Below, piece after piece: positions 18,420 through 27,569 of a DNA stretch of 64,000 nucleotides. Within the stretch, counting starts at the first letter, position 1, and each line of letters begins with the position of its first letter. This DNA comes from an uncultured bacterium. GTDB taxonomy: Bacteria; Desulfobacterota; BSN033; UBA1163. The position numbers were made by a program, and so were the translations under genes. Under the pieces are notes generated by a model. It ran no database searches and was not told the DNA's origin. It worked only from the letters and a program-made list of their open reading frames with translations. The stretch covers positions 1-64,000 of the forward strand of contig CALLAL010000016.1 in the NCBI GenBank assembly GCA_938002255.1, given 5' to 3'.

Positions 18420-19109
18420 ATGGCCAAATGGGGTATGGTAATTGATCTCGATAAGTGTGTGGGATGTCAGGCATGTCTGGTTGCCTGTAAGGAAGAGAAT
18501 AACGTCCCCCACGGATCTCCGGAGGAACAAAAATCGAGGAGGGATATCTTCTGGCACAAGATGATAGCGGTGACCAGCGGAAAATATCCCCATGTTCGGG
18601 TAGAGGTGATCCCCATGCCCTGTATGCAATGCGATCACCCACCCTGTGTGACGGTCTGTCCAGCAAAAGCCACCTTCAAACGAGAAGATGGGATCGTTGT
18701 CCAGTATTTTAGAAGATGCATCGGCTGTAAATATTGTATGGTCGCCTGCCCTTACGGTGCGAGGAGCTTTAATTATAAAGTTCAGGAAACCAAACCCTAC
18801 CACCGTCAGGATGATCCTCCAGATCGGAAATCCTGGGAGCCATGGCCATTTCCTACGAGGACACAGGGGGTGGTGGAGAAATGCACTTTCTGTTTCCACC
18901 GGATCGATCAGGGGCTTAAAGAGGGTAAGAAAATCGGAATAGAGGTTGTGCCGGCTTGTGTAGAATCCTGCCCGTCACAGGCGAGGATCTTTGGAGACTT
19001 AGAGGATCCTCAAAGTCCGGTGTCTCGCATTCTGGCATCCCGAGCCTCTTTCCGATTGAGGGAAGATCTCCACACGCTACCGAAAGTCATCTATCTCTCT
19101 CGTTCATAG
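18420..19109 (+). CDS. Four-cluster ferredoxin subunit of the membrane molybdoenzyme (PsrB/NrfC type)
   Basis: A 229-residue electron-transfer subunit with four Cys groups: CVGCQACLVAC, CMQCDHPPCVTVC, CIGCKYCMVAC, and a final CTFCFHR...C...C set. This is the usual DmsB/PsrB/NrfC arrangement that wires the Mo centre to the membrane anchor. It sits 72 bp after the catalytic gene. It has no Tat signal of its own, so it is expected to travel with its partner. Strong AGAGGAAG ribosome site. Confidence 0.92.
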   Translation: MAKWGMVIDLDKCVGCQACLVACKEENNVPHGSPEEQKSRRDIFWHKMIAVTSGKYPHVRVEVIPMPCMQCDHPPCVTVCPAKATFKREDGIVVQYFRRCIGCKYCMVACPYGARSFNYKVQETKPYHRQDDPPDRKSWEPWPFPTRTQGVVEKCTFCFHRIDQGLKEGKKIGIEVVPACVESCPSQARIFGDLEDPQSPVSRILASRASFRLREDLHTLPKVIYLSRS

Positions 19110-19185
19110 AAGGGGGATTGGAGTATGGAGTGACTCCGATCCAAGTCATGAAACGTAAAGTGATCAAGAGGTGAAGGACCAACAG

Positions 19186-20397
19186 ATGGAACGGAACTAT
19201 TCAACGATCGAAGGAACTTCAAAAGGGTACAAGATCTTAGTCATTTTATTAGCCATAATGGTTGGGGTCTTCATTGTCAGTTTCCTTGTAGCCTATCTTA
19301 AAGGTCAACAGGTTTGGGGGGTCAGTAACATCATCCCATGGGGACAGCTCATCACGTTTTACATTTTTTTTATAGGACTGAGCGCAGGGGCTATTATCAT
19401 TTCCTCCCTCAGTTATGTGTTCAAAAAGGAAATCTATGAACCCATCGGTCGGATGGCGGTCTTTATGGGAATCCTGCTCATGGTCGGTGCCATGTTCTTT
19501 GTGATGGTGGATTTGGGAAGGCCTGAGAAGGCATGGCGGCTCTTCATGTATTTTTATCTTAATAATATGACCTCCCTGTTTGCCATCAACTCGATTTTCT
19601 ATACAGGATACATCACGCTCATGTTGATCTATCTCTGGCTGATTTTTGAAGGAAAGAAACGGTTGGCTACCATCATCGGCACCATCGATGTCCTCTGGGC
19701 TGTTGCCGTTCATATGGGAACCGGGGCGATCTTCGGGTTGATTGGAAACAGGGAAATTTACTTCTCTCCCATCAAGCCCTTTGAGTTCTTGACCGCTGCT
19801 CTCACCTCGGGAACGTCATTAATCATCCTGACGGCTGTTGTCACTTTCAAACTCACCCGAAGAACGCTTCAGGACGAGTTAATCTTTTCGCTCGGAAGGC
19901 TTCTAACTGGCATCATCATTATTCTCCTGGTCATGGTCTTTACGGATAAATTGACCCATCTCTATTTCCCCAATCGAGAGGCTACTCTCTATCTCTTCAC
20001 AGGAGATTACTGGTGGATTTTCTGGGTCTTTCAAATAGGTATGGGAATTGTTTTCCCTCTGGTCCTTCTTATCCATCCCAAGACGAAAAAGTCGCTTCAG
20101 GGTGTGGTCATTGCAGCCGCATCCGTTGTCTTGGGAGTTTTTGGGGAGAGGGCTGCCCTGGTGATTCCGGGCACTGCCCATCCACAACCGTTTTTCCCGG
20201 GACGAATTGAAGGACCATGGGGAGAACCGGGGATTTTTCCGATTACCCCTTGGGAAACTCTTCTCAGTTTGAGCATCGTTTCGATTGTCGTGCTACTGTT
20301 CGTTCTTGGCCTTAGATATCTCGAGATTCTGCCTGCACGGACCAATGCCTCTCTTGCGGCAACTGCTGAGACAGCGGCTCAAACGGGAAGTTCTTAG
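19186..20397 (+). CDS. NrfD/PsrC-type membrane anchor, menaquinone-interacting
   Basis: A 403-residue polytopic protein with about ten hydrophobic segments. It has the NrfD-family features of an early PWG-LITFYIFFIGLSAGA helix and the later HPQPFFPGRIEGPWG loop. It should bind quinone and pass electrons through the FeS subunit to the catalytic subunit. I prefer ATG 19186, preceded by AAGGA, over the in-frame GTG at 19171. The preceding FeS gene is only 76 bp upstream. Confidence 0.9.
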   Translation: MERNYSTIEGTSKGYKILVILLAIMVGVFIVSFLVAYLKGQQVWGVSNIIPWGQLITFYIFFIGLSAGAIIISSLSYVFKKEIYEPIGRMAVFMGILLMVGAMFFVMVDLGRPEKAWRLFMYFYLNNMTSLFAINSIFYTGYITLMLIYLWLIFEGKKRLATIIGTIDVLWAVAVHMGTGAIFGLIGNREIYFSPIKPFEFLTAALTSGTSLIILTAVVTFKLTRRTLQDELIFSLGRLLTGIIIILLVMVFTDKLTHLYFPNREATLYLFTGDYWWIFWVFQIGMGIVFPLVLLIHPKTKKSLQGVVIAAASVVLGVFGERAALVIPGTAHPQPFFPGRIEGPWGEPGIFPITPWETLLSLSIVSIVVLLFVLGLRYLEILPARTNASLAATAETAAQTGSS

Positions 20398-20489
20398 GGA
20401 AGGAGATTCAACCCAAATCATAGAGGGATGGGTTTAAAGAATTTGGTTTGGAGTGACATCAGCTGAGATAGCAACATGGAGGAGAGACA

Positions 20490-20699
20490 GTGAGACCGAT
20501 TGCCATTCTTATTGAAGTCTTAATTTTAACAGGGGTAATCTATTGCCTCTTTCTGGCAGTCCGGTTGACGTTTTTAGATGTAGGATTTCGTCCCAAATAT
20601 GATCGATTTGTGAAATGGGCTTTCGGGGTTGTGGGGATTGTGCTGACGGCATTTTTTATTGCCCATCTAACCCTGTTTTATCCAAAATTGTTGCCTTGA
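20490..20699 (+). CDS. Small two-helix membrane protein (69 aa)
   Basis: A hydrophobic protein with two predicted membrane helices (about residues 4-26 and 43-65) joined by a short basic loop (DVGFRPKYDRFVKW). The GTG start has a strong GGAGGAGAG ribosome site. I do not recognise a family. Its place between the NrfD anchor and the ETF:quinone-oxidoreductase-like gene suggests it is an accessory subunit of one of these membrane complexes. Confidence 0.72.
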   Translation: MRPIAILIEVLILTGVIYCLFLAVRLTFLDVGFRPKYDRFVKWAFGVVGIVLTAFFIAHLTLFYPKLLP

Positions 20700-20789
20700 G
20701 GGATTTCTAAACCCTTTAGGAATTACAACAGATTAGAATCAACTTTTTAAATCATTTGTTTCAATAATTTTTTCGTTCGAGGGATTAAC

Positions 20790-22838
20790 GTGAATCCAAT
20801 TTATCAGAATTTTTGGGAAAGACAGAATGCTTATCTCTTAAATGTAATTTACCCGGTCAGCATGGGTTCCCTCCTCCTTCTGATCGGATTGGCCGTCCTT
20901 TTTGTCTATACATTCCGGCAACAACACCGTCGGTTATGGCGTCTTGGAAAGGAGGAGGATTGCTCCGACCGGATCCCTGAGCGCCTGAAGACCTTTTTCT
21001 CTGTCGCTTTTGGTCATGCCCGTTTCTGGAGAGAAGGATACCCTGGGATGATGCATTTTTTGATCTTCTGGGGAACGCTCCTTCTATTTTTAGGCAAGGG
21101 CATTCGGATCTTCTCTCCGTTAACCGGATTGACCGCTCCACCTCATAGCCTTTACCTCTTTGCGTCATCTATTGCTGAGATTGGAGGAGGTTTGATGCTC
21201 ATCGGTGGAGTGATGGCTGTGATTCGGCGATTTATCCTTAAACCTCCAAGGCTCGATTCAAAACCTGACGACCGCCTAAAATATCTCTGGGCTTTTGTCC
21301 TTCTTTTGACGGGGTACTTGGTGAAAAGTTATCGATTCGCTTTAGGTGGAGGAAGTTTACCACCAGATGCCTTCCTATGGGCTCCAATCAGTTCCACTCT
21401 TTCTCGGATGATGCTCATCCTTCCTTCGGAGCCCTTAAACGAACTTCTCGTCTGGCATCGTATCCTGATTCATGCCATTCCTGCGATTGCCTTCTTTGGC
21501 TATATTGTGATGAGTCGTTCCTCCCTTGAGCATATCTATCTCTCTGCCCTCAATGTTTTTTATCGATCTCTGAAACCAAAGGGAGCCATTCGTCCAATCC
21601 CCAATTTCGAGGAAGCGGAAACCTATGGAGTAACGGAGATCAAAGAATTTACCTGGAAGCAACTTCTGGACCTCGAGGCTTGCACTCGGTGTGGACGATG
21701 TCAGGATAACTGCCCGGCCCATCTGAGCGAGAAACCCCTCAATCCCAAAAAAGTGATTCAGGACCTCAAGGCCCATCTCCTCACCCAGGGAGGAACCCTT
21801 CTCCCTGTAGAGGAGCCGACCGAGAAATCTGAACCAACGCCCTTGGTGGGGGAGGTGATCTCTGAGGACACCCTGTGGTCATGCACGGCCTGTTTAAATT
21901 GTTATGAACAGTGCCCTGTCTTCATTTCCGGTTTTGATAAGATTATTGACATGAGGCGAAGCGTTGTTTTGATGGAAAGCCGATTTCCCAACGAACTGAA
22001 AGAAGTCTTTCGAGCCATGGAAAGGAAGAGCAATCCCTGGGGCGTAGAGAAAAACCAGAGAGCCGATTGGGCACAAACCCTTGGGGTGAAGACGCTGGCG
22101 GAGAATCCGGATGTGGAATGGCTCTATTTTCCGGGTTGTTTCAAAGGGTTTGATGACCGAAATAAGAAGGTCGCCATGGCTGTCGTTAAGATCCTTCAAC
22201 GGACGGGAACATCTTTTGGTATTCTGGGCCCTGAGGAAGGGTGCTGTGGAGATCCGGCTCGAAGAATGGGCCACGAATATATTTACTCCATGCTTGTTGA
22301 AAAGAACATCGAGACCTTTGAAAAGTATAAGATTAAGAAGATTCTTACCACCTGTCCCCATTGCTATAATACATTAAAGAACGAGTATTCCCAATTCGGG
22401 GGAAACTACGAAGTGATCCATCAAACGGAGTTTTTAAAATCCTTACTGGAGCAGAAGAAGATCACCCTGAAGAATGGAACGCCTCTCACGGTTACCTATC
22501 ACGATTCGTGTTACCTGGGCCGTTATAATCAGATCTATCAGCCTCAGAGGGATATCCTCAAAGCGATCCCAGGTGTAACCCTCAAAGAGATGGAACGATC
22601 CTTTGAAAAGAGCTTTTGCTGTGGGGGAGGGGGAGGTCGAATGTGGATGGAGGAACATCAGGGGAAACGGATTAATGAAATGCGTGCAGATCAAGCCCTT
22701 GCCCTCGATCCGAATGTGATTGCCACCGCTTGTCCTTATTGTCTCACGATGCTTGAAGATGGCCTTAAGGCACGGGGTAAAGAAGAGTCAGTGAAAGTTT
22801 ATGACCTTGCAGAGCTGCTGGAAAAGTCAATGGGGTGA
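20790..22838 (+). CDS. Membrane FeS oxidoreductase, likely ETF:(methyl)menaquinone oxidoreductase
   Basis: A 682-residue fusion. The N-terminal 250 residues hold about five membrane helices of the nitrate-reductase-gamma/cytochrome-b type. Next comes an HdrC-like 2[4Fe-4S] segment (CTRCGRCQDNC near 290, CTACLNCYEQC near 368) and an HdrD-like C-terminus with two CCG domains (EEGCCGDP, CPHC, DSCYLG, CCGGGGGRMW, CPYC). Proteins of this layout beside ETF genes are the EMO type shown in syntrophic fatty-acid oxidisers to move electrons from ETF to (methyl)menaquinone. ETF beta and alpha follow directly. GTG start with GAGGG upstream. Confidence 0.88.
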   Translation: MNPIYQNFWERQNAYLLNVIYPVSMGSLLLLIGLAVLFVYTFRQQHRRLWRLGKEEDCSDRIPERLKTFFSVAFGHARFWREGYPGMMHFLIFWGTLLLFLGKGIRIFSPLTGLTAPPHSLYLFASSIAEIGGGLMLIGGVMAVIRRFILKPPRLDSKPDDRLKYLWAFVLLLTGYLVKSYRFALGGGSLPPDAFLWAPISSTLSRMMLILPSEPLNELLVWHRILIHAIPAIAFFGYIVMSRSSLEHIYLSALNVFYRSLKPKGAIRPIPNFEEAETYGVTEIKEFTWKQLLDLEACTRCGRCQDNCPAHLSEKPLNPKKVIQDLKAHLLTQGGTLLPVEEPTEKSEPTPLVGEVISEDTLWSCTACLNCYEQCPVFISGFDKIIDMRRSVVLMESRFPNELKEVFRAMERKSNPWGVEKNQRADWAQTLGVKTLAENPDVEWLYFPGCFKGFDDRNKKVAMAVVKILQRTGTSFGILGPEEGCCGDPARRMGHEYIYSMLVEKNIETFEKYKIKKILTTCPHCYNTLKNEYSQFGGNYEVIHQTEFLKSLLEQKKITLKNGTPLTVTYHDSCYLGRYNQIYQPQRDILKAIPGVTLKEMERSFEKSFCCGGGGGRMWMEEHQGKRINEMRADQALALDPNVIATACPYCLTMLEDGLKARGKEESVKVYDLAELLEKSMG

Positions 22839-22890
22839 TCCCTTCGATGGATTCCAGTCAGGTGAATTTAAGTGTGATAAGGAGGGTACT

Positions 22891-23691
22891 GTGAAAATTG
22901 TTGTTTGCATCAAACAGGTTCCAGATACTGAGGCAGAGGTCAAATGGGATATTCCCAAGGGGACGTTGAAGCGAGATGGCATGAACCCCATCACCAATCC
23001 TTTTGATGAGTTTGCCTTGGAAGAGGCTTTACTTACAAGGGAGAAGTATGATGGAGAGATCGTTGCCATAACCATGGGGCCCGAAAAAGCCAGCGACGTT
23101 CTGCGAAACGCCTTGGCCCTCACCGTTAACTCGGTCTATCGATGCACGGATGAAGCCTTCGCAGGGTCAGATACCTATGCCACCGCTTCTGTTCTTGCCG
23201 CTGCTATCAAGAAGATCGGCGATGTGGACATCGTTTTTTGTGGAAAGCAGTCCACAGATGGGAACACGGGAGTGGTCGCTGCAGAATTAGCTACCCTTCT
23301 TGGTTGGAGTCCTCTTACCTATGTTTCAAAAGTCCGGCAGATCGATGCGGCAAGTAAGAAGATCGTTGTGGAGAGGGCGGTGGAAGGAGGGACCGAAGTG
23401 GTAGAAGCCAAGCTTCCCGCGGTCGTCTCTGTCATTAAAGGCATCAACGAGCCACGGCTTCCGAATCTCATCGGCATTAAGAAGGCTGCCAAGGTGGAGA
23501 TTCCTCAATGGAATGCGGCTGACCTGAATCTGGATAAAAGTAAGGTAGGATCGGCTGCAGCTTCTACTAAAGTGGTGGAGATTGCCGTCCCGCCTCCCCG
23601 TGGAGCTGGAGAGATTCTGAAAGGAGAAATCGACGAGATCGTCAACATTGCCACGGACCGCTTGATCGATTTAAAGGTGATTAAATCATAA
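22891..23691 (+). CDS. etfB: Electron transfer flavoprotein beta subunit
   Basis: A 266-residue ETF beta (FixA) protein starting MKIVVCIKQVPDTEAEVKW. It shows the NPFDEFALEEAL segment and the AMP/FAD-binding CGKQSTDGNTG..AAELATLL region. The true start is GTG 22891, preceded by AAGGAGGG; an upstream in-frame start would overlap the membrane oxidoreductase gene and lacks homology. It should carry electrons from acyl-CoA dehydrogenases to the membrane oxidoreductase. Whether this pair is bifurcating or not cannot be told by eye. Confidence 0.94.
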   Translation: MKIVVCIKQVPDTEAEVKWDIPKGTLKRDGMNPITNPFDEFALEEALLTREKYDGEIVAITMGPEKASDVLRNALALTVNSVYRCTDEAFAGSDTYATASVLAAAIKKIGDVDIVFCGKQSTDGNTGVVAAELATLLGWSPLTYVSKVRQIDAASKKIVVERAVEGGTEVVEAKLPAVVSVIKGINEPRLPNLIGIKKAAKVEIPQWNAADLNLDKSKVGSAAASTKVVEIAVPPPRGAGEILKGEIDEIVNIATDRLIDLKVIKS

Positions 23692-23706
23692 GAAGGAGAG
23701 AGAATC

Positions 23707-24693
23707 ATGGCAAACGATGTATGGGTTTATATCGAACATAAAGAAGGCGCAACCACTCCCATGTCCTATGAATTACTGGGCATTGGACGAACGCTGGCCA
23801 CCGAACTTGGTTCGAATGTGAATGCCTTTATCATTGGAGAACAGATTGAACAGGCCGCTCATGAAGCCATTCAGTATGGCGCATCCAAGGTCTTTGCAGT
23901 GGAAGGCCCCCTGTTTAAAGCCTTCAATGGGGAGGCTTATGCGAAGGCATCCCATTTTCTGCTCAGCAAGTATCAACCAGAGATCGTTCTTTTCAGAGCT
24001 ACCACTCAAGGTACGGATGTAGCCGCAGCCAGTGCAGCCCATCTCGGATTTGGACTCTGTACGGACAGCATTGGCCTCAGGGTCGAGGGAGGACAGATTA
24101 AGATGACCCGGGCTGCTTTTGGAGGAAACTATACGGTTACGGTCGTCAATGAGAAAGCCAAACCCCAGATCGCAACCATTCGGCCCAAGGCCTTTCCCAT
24201 GCCTGAAAAAGATGACTCCCGAAAAGGCGATATCGTCAAAGAACCCTTTACGCTTGGAGAGTCGGAACTGCATACTAAATTTCTCGAGTTCATTCAATCT
24301 CAGGTGACAATCAATCTCGTTGAAGCGGATATTATCGTCTCTGGGGGCAGGGGGACAGGAGGACCTGAAGGGTTCAAACTGCTTAAAGAGCTCGCCGATT
24401 TACTGGGTGGGGCTCTGGGGGCCTCTCGGGCAGCGGTGGACTCTGGGTGGGTTCCTTATGAACATCAGGTGGGACAGACAGGAAAGACCGTAAAACCCAA
24501 AATCTATATTGCTTGTGGAATTTCAGGGGCCATCCAACACCTGGCAGGAATGAAGACATCGGACTGTATCGTAGCCATCAACAAGGATCCCGAAGCCCCG
24601 ATCTTTAAGAGTGCCACCATCGGTATTGTAGGTGACTACAAAGTGATCGTTCCTAAACTCCTTGAGACGTTTAAGAAGAAGTTGAACAAATAG
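23707..24693 (+). CDS. etfA: Electron transfer flavoprotein alpha subunit
   Basis: A 328-residue ETF alpha (FixB) subunit. The C-terminal FAD domain is typical: [37 protein letters not shown], then [15 protein letters not shown] and the [13 protein letters not shown] and NKDPEAPIF motifs. It lies 15 bp after etfB with an AAGGAGAG ribosome site. A strong terminator follows, so this is the end of the operon that begins with the molybdoenzyme. Confidence 0.95.
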   Translation: MANDVWVYIEHKEGATTPMSYELLGIGRTLATELGSNVNAFIIGEQIEQAAHEAIQYGASKVFAVEGPLFKAFNGEAYAKASHFLLSKYQPEIVLFRATTQGTDVAAASAAHLGFGLCTDSIGLRVEGGQIKMTRAAFGGNYTVTVVNEKAKPQIATIRPKAFPMPEKDDSRKGDIVKEPFTLGESELHTKFLEFIQSQVTINLVEADIIVSGGRGTGGPEGFKLLKELADLLGGALGASRAAVDSGWVPYEHQVGQTGKTVKPKIYIACGISGAIQHLAGMKTSDCIVAINKDPEAPIFKSATIGIVGDYKVIVPKLLETFKKKLNK

Positions 24694-24717
24694 CATGACA
24701 GGACCTAAAAAGGAAAA

Positions 24718-24742
24718 GGGGGGCTACGGGCCCCCCTTTTTT
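24718..24742 (+). terminator. Terminator after etfBA
   Basis: GGGGGGC at 24718-24724 pairs with GCCCCCC at 24730-24736 around a 5-nt loop, followed by six T. A-rich sequence upstream could extend the stem. Confidence 0.88.
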
Positions 24743-24759
24743 GTTGGTCGTTTTTTCTC

Positions 24760-24812
24760 TTGACAACCTTTCGGCAATCCTTTATAGATATATTGTAGTT
24801 AAAAAATAACTA
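24760..24812 (+). promoter_or_regulatory. Promoter and candidate operator before the DUF2080/GNAT pair
   Basis: TTGACA at 24760-24765 and TATAGA at 24783-24788 with 17 bp between form a strong promoter. Just downstream, TAGTTA at 24796-24801 and TAACTA at 24807-24812 form an inverted repeat with a 5-bp A spacer, at about the transcription start. This is a plausible binding site for a repressor. Confidence 0.6.
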
Positions 24813-24854
24813 ATTTGTAATTAATTTGTGACAAACCCCTTTTCCTTGGACCCA

Positions 24855-25049
24855 ATGGCACGAAAGAAAAAAGTCAATCCGAACCACCCCGTTTCGGTCG
24901 AAGAGCCTCCCATAGGCAGAAAGGCTAAATTTGAAGTCTATGGCGAGGAGATGATCGAAAAAGAGGTGAAGCAGAGTGGCAATAGCGGAAGGGTTTATCT
25001 TCCCCCCGAATGGGTTGGAAAGCATGTTAAGATCATCCGGATCGAATAA
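24855..25049 (+). CDS. DUF2080-like small AbrB-type protein
   Basis: A short protein of 64 residues (73 if GTG 24828 is the start). Its C-terminal half, KEVKQSGNSGRVYLPPEWVG followed by KHVKIIRIE, matches the DUF2080 pattern of small proteins described as transposon-encoded and resembling AbrB/SpoVT swapped-hairpin DNA-binding domains. ATG 24855 has only a weak ribosome site. The gene overlaps the following acetyltransferase by 26 bp. It may be a DNA-binding regulator of this locus or a passenger of a former mobile element. Confidence 0.7.
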   Translation: MARKKKVNPNHPVSVEEPPIGRKAKFEVYGEEMIEKEVKQSGNSGRVYLPPEWVGKHVKIIRIE

Positions 25050-25527
25050 ACCTCCTGAGGTTTCAGGCCTTAAGCTGAGGAAGTTGACGGCGAAGGATAT
25101 TCCCCAGATTATTGCCATCCACAGTGCCATCAATAAGAAGAAGGCCCACCGAAGATGGATTCAGAAGATGGTGAAGGATCATCTTCGAAAGCAGGAGGGA
25201 ATCGGTTATGTAGCAGAAAAAGACGGAGGAGTCGTCGGGTTTATTATCGGGGAAACCAAAGGGGAAGGATTCGGTCTGGAGAAGAGCGGTTGGCTGGAAG
25301 TGGTCATGGTCCATCCCAGGCATATGGGAATGGGAATTGGCCATGCCATGGCTCATAAACTCTTCCAGGAGTTTGTAAAAAGGGGAATACGCGATGTCCA
25401 TACTTCTGTCTTATGGGATGCCGTGGACATGCTTTCTTTCTTCAAATCGCTCGGGTTTGACCGATCCCCTTTTATTAATCTCATCAAACAATTGGGACAA
25501 GATGGGGAAAGGGAATTTTCCCCTTGA
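25024..25527 (+). CDS. GNAT-family N-acetyltransferase upstream of bamB
   Basis: A 167-residue GNAT enzyme. The acetyl-CoA-binding region shows VMVHPRHMGMGIGHAMAHKLFQEF (motif A, R/Q-x-x-G-x-G/A variant) and a C-terminal FFKSLGF motif; an earlier VGFIIGETKG strand is typical. I prefer ATG 25024, inside the end of the DUF2080 gene, because homology begins at LKLRKLTAKDIPQI. It ends where the bamB promoter begins. GNATs next to benzoyl-CoA genes may modify lysines of pathway enzymes; that role is inferred from other benzoate degraders. Confidence 0.85.
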   Translation: MLRSSGSNKPPEVSGLKLRKLTAKDIPQIIAIHSAINKKKAHRRWIQKMVKDHLRKQEGIGYVAEKDGGVVGFIIGETKGEGFGLEKSGWLEVVMVHPRHMGMGIGHAMAHKLFQEFVKRGIRDVHTSVLWDAVDMLSFFKSLGFDRSPFINLIKQLGQDGEREFSP

Positions 25528-25579
25528 CTTAGGGGTGTGAGGTTGTTATAAAAATCGCTATGTGAAAAGAAGAACATAG
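25524..25579 (+). promoter_or_regulatory. Promoter and inverted repeat of the bamBCDEF operon
   Basis: TTGACT at 25524-25529 and TATAAA at 25547-25552 with a 17-bp spacer form a strong promoter. Just after it, CTATGT at 25558-25563 and ACATAG at 25574-25579 form an inverted repeat with a 10-bp centre, a possible operator at or just past the start site. Confidence 0.6.
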
Positions 25580-25612
25580 TTCAATGTTATGACGTATTAA
25601 GAGGGGTTCAAT

Positions 25613-27568
25613 ATGAGATATGCAGAGGTTGGATATAACTTAGAAATTGATCTATCCCGCGGGAATATCGAGCGCGTTGAGACTGATCCAAAACTGACGG
25701 AACTCCACCTTGGCGGGCTTGGAACCAACGCCAAGATATTATGGGATCGGGTTCCGCCTGAAACCGACCCTTTTTCTCCTGATAATCTTCTGATCTTTGG
25801 AGCGGGTCTTTTTTGCGGGACACCAGCCGTCGGCGCAAATAGAACGATTGTGACCACCTATTCACCCCAAACTTTATTGATGGGCTATTCAATGATGGGC
25901 GGGTTTTTCGCACCAGAATTGAAGTATGCTGGGTATGATAAGATCATCTTTCGCGGCAAATCTCCAAGCCTCATCTATGTCTATATTCACAATGATAAAG
26001 TAGAAATAAGAGATGCCTCTCATTTACGTGGAAAGGGGGCAGTAGAAACGTCAGAAATTATCAAAAAGGAGGTAAAGGATCGAAACGTTCAGGTTTCAGC
26101 CATTGGGTTAGCCGGTGAGAATAGAGTTTATATGGCTTCCATCGAGCAAGGCCGATCCAGTGCCAGTCGTTTGGGTTTAGGTGCTGTGATGGGAGACAAG
26201 GGGATTAAGGCGATTGCTGTTCGCGGAACGAAGAAAGATATCTATCTTGCCCGCCCCGCTGAATTTTTAGATCTTTGTAATCAAGTCCTTGAATATATTA
26301 AATATCGAGCCGAAAACCCGATTAAGAATGTCGAACCTATTTTCCAAGGTCTCGGGACGCCGCAAGAGATGAAGATCATCGATGAGAAATGGCATACCAC
26401 CGGTTTCATGTGGGGCAATGCCCGGACTCGGAGAAAAGATTTCTGGACTAAAGAGGTGGAAGAGAAGTGGAGGGAGGTACAGGAGAATGTTCGGAAACGG
26501 CTTATCAGTTGCTACAACTGTCCGATGAAATGCGGTGCCATTATTTCTGTTCCAGGCCTCTCAACTTATATGATGAAATGCTACTCCAAATTGACCTATA
26601 CCATGGCTGCTTATTCAGACCTCGATTTTGGGTTTAAGATCGCTCAACGTGCTACGGAGTATGGAGTGGATGGATTTTCTACTCCCCAGACCATGGCGTT
26701 TGCCATTGAGCTTTATGAAGCCGGAATCCTGACGGATCAGGATATGGCGGGTATGCCTGCGGATACCGAGGGGAGATTTTACTGGTTATTAGATCGAATT
26801 GTTCGGCGGGAAGGGATTGGTGACATTCTGGCAGACGGTACCTATTGGGCGGCGAAAAAGATTGGCAAGGGTGCAGAGGTCTATGCTCACAATACCATCA
26901 AAAAGCACGAGCAATTACCTCTCAAGCTTGGCATGCTCAATCCGGTTTATTTTCTCATGTACTGTACGGGCGAAAAGATCAACATCACTCAGATTGAAGG
27001 TCAATTTCCTCAGGAACCCTTTCCGCTTCGGGAAATGCGGGAAGAGTTTGTCAAGGATTGGATCCAAGTTCCTGACGATCGGTTCAAGCAATATTTCCTC
27101 GATTGGGAACCCCGTGGAGAAAAATCGAATCCCTATTATCCCACTGTCGATATGGCGGTCGATATTGTCGATTGGCAGGAGAAGATGCACTACATCGATG
27201 ATGCCCTGGGCATTTGTGCAGGCCTTTCGTCCTTTCCATTAAAACCTCCCTACCATATCCACAATTACCCCTTATTTATCTCAGCGGCCTTGGGCATTGA
27301 TCTGGATGAAGAGGGTTTAACCCGTATCTATCAGAGGAATCGAAACCTGATCCGGGGGATCAATGTAAGAAGAGGACTGAGACGAGCTGATGAAAAACCA
27401 CCTGAAGACCATTGGAAAAAACGATTTCCGGAACTTGAAGAGAAACTCCTGGATGCCTATTACCAGTTTAAAGGATGGAATCGTGACGGGATACCGACGC
27501 AAGAAACGTTAGAGCAATTGGATTTGGGATATATTGCCGAAGACTTAAAACAGAGAGGGATCATTTAA
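25613..27568 (+). CDS. bamB: Class II benzoyl-CoA reductase, tungsten active-site subunit BamB
   Basis: A 651-residue AOR-family protein that, unlike the other two AOR proteins here, has BamB hallmarks: the start MRYAEVGYNLEIDLSRG, the EKWHT..MWGNARTRRKDFW segment at about 259-282, and the C-terminal WKKRFPELEEKLLDAYY stretch. [4Fe-4S] ligands are CYNCPMKC at about 300-307 and a later Cys in ALGICAGLSSFP. BamB reduces benzoyl-CoA to cyclohexa-1,5-diene-1-carboxyl-CoA at a tungsto-bispterin centre without ATP, as established for Geobacter metallireducens BamBC. First gene of bamBCDEF, 1 bp before bamC. Confidence 0.93.
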   Translation: MRYAEVGYNLEIDLSRGNIERVETDPKLTELHLGGLGTNAKILWDRVPPETDPFSPDNLLIFGAGLFCGTPAVGANRTIVTTYSPQTLLMGYSMMGGFFAPELKYAGYDKIIFRGKSPSLIYVYIHNDKVEIRDASHLRGKGAVETSEIIKKEVKDRNVQVSAIGLAGENRVYMASIEQGRSSASRLGLGAVMGDKGIKAIAVRGTKKDIYLARPAEFLDLCNQVLEYIKYRAENPIKNVEPIFQGLGTPQEMKIIDEKWHTTGFMWGNARTRRKDFWTKEVEEKWREVQENVRKRLISCYNCPMKCGAIISVPGLSTYMMKCYSKLTYTMAAYSDLDFGFKIAQRATEYGVDGFSTPQTMAFAIELYEAGILTDQDMAGMPADTEGRFYWLLDRIVRREGIGDILADGTYWAAKKIGKGAEVYAHNTIKKHEQLPLKLGMLNPVYFLMYCTGEKINITQIEGQFPQEPFPLREMREEFVKDWIQVPDDRFKQYFLDWEPRGEKSNPYYPTVDMAVDIVDWQEKMHYIDDALGICAGLSSFPLKPPYHIHNYPLFISAALGIDLDEEGLTRIYQRNRNLIRGINVRRGLRRADEKPPEDHWKKRFPELEEKLLDAYYQFKGWNRDGIPTQETLEQLDLGYIAEDLKQRGII

Positions 27569-27569
27569 T

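Noticed and set aside
22801-22890. Upstream extension of etfB
   Set aside because: It overlaps the preceding gene and lacks similarity; GTG 22891 with AAGGAGGG is the natural start.
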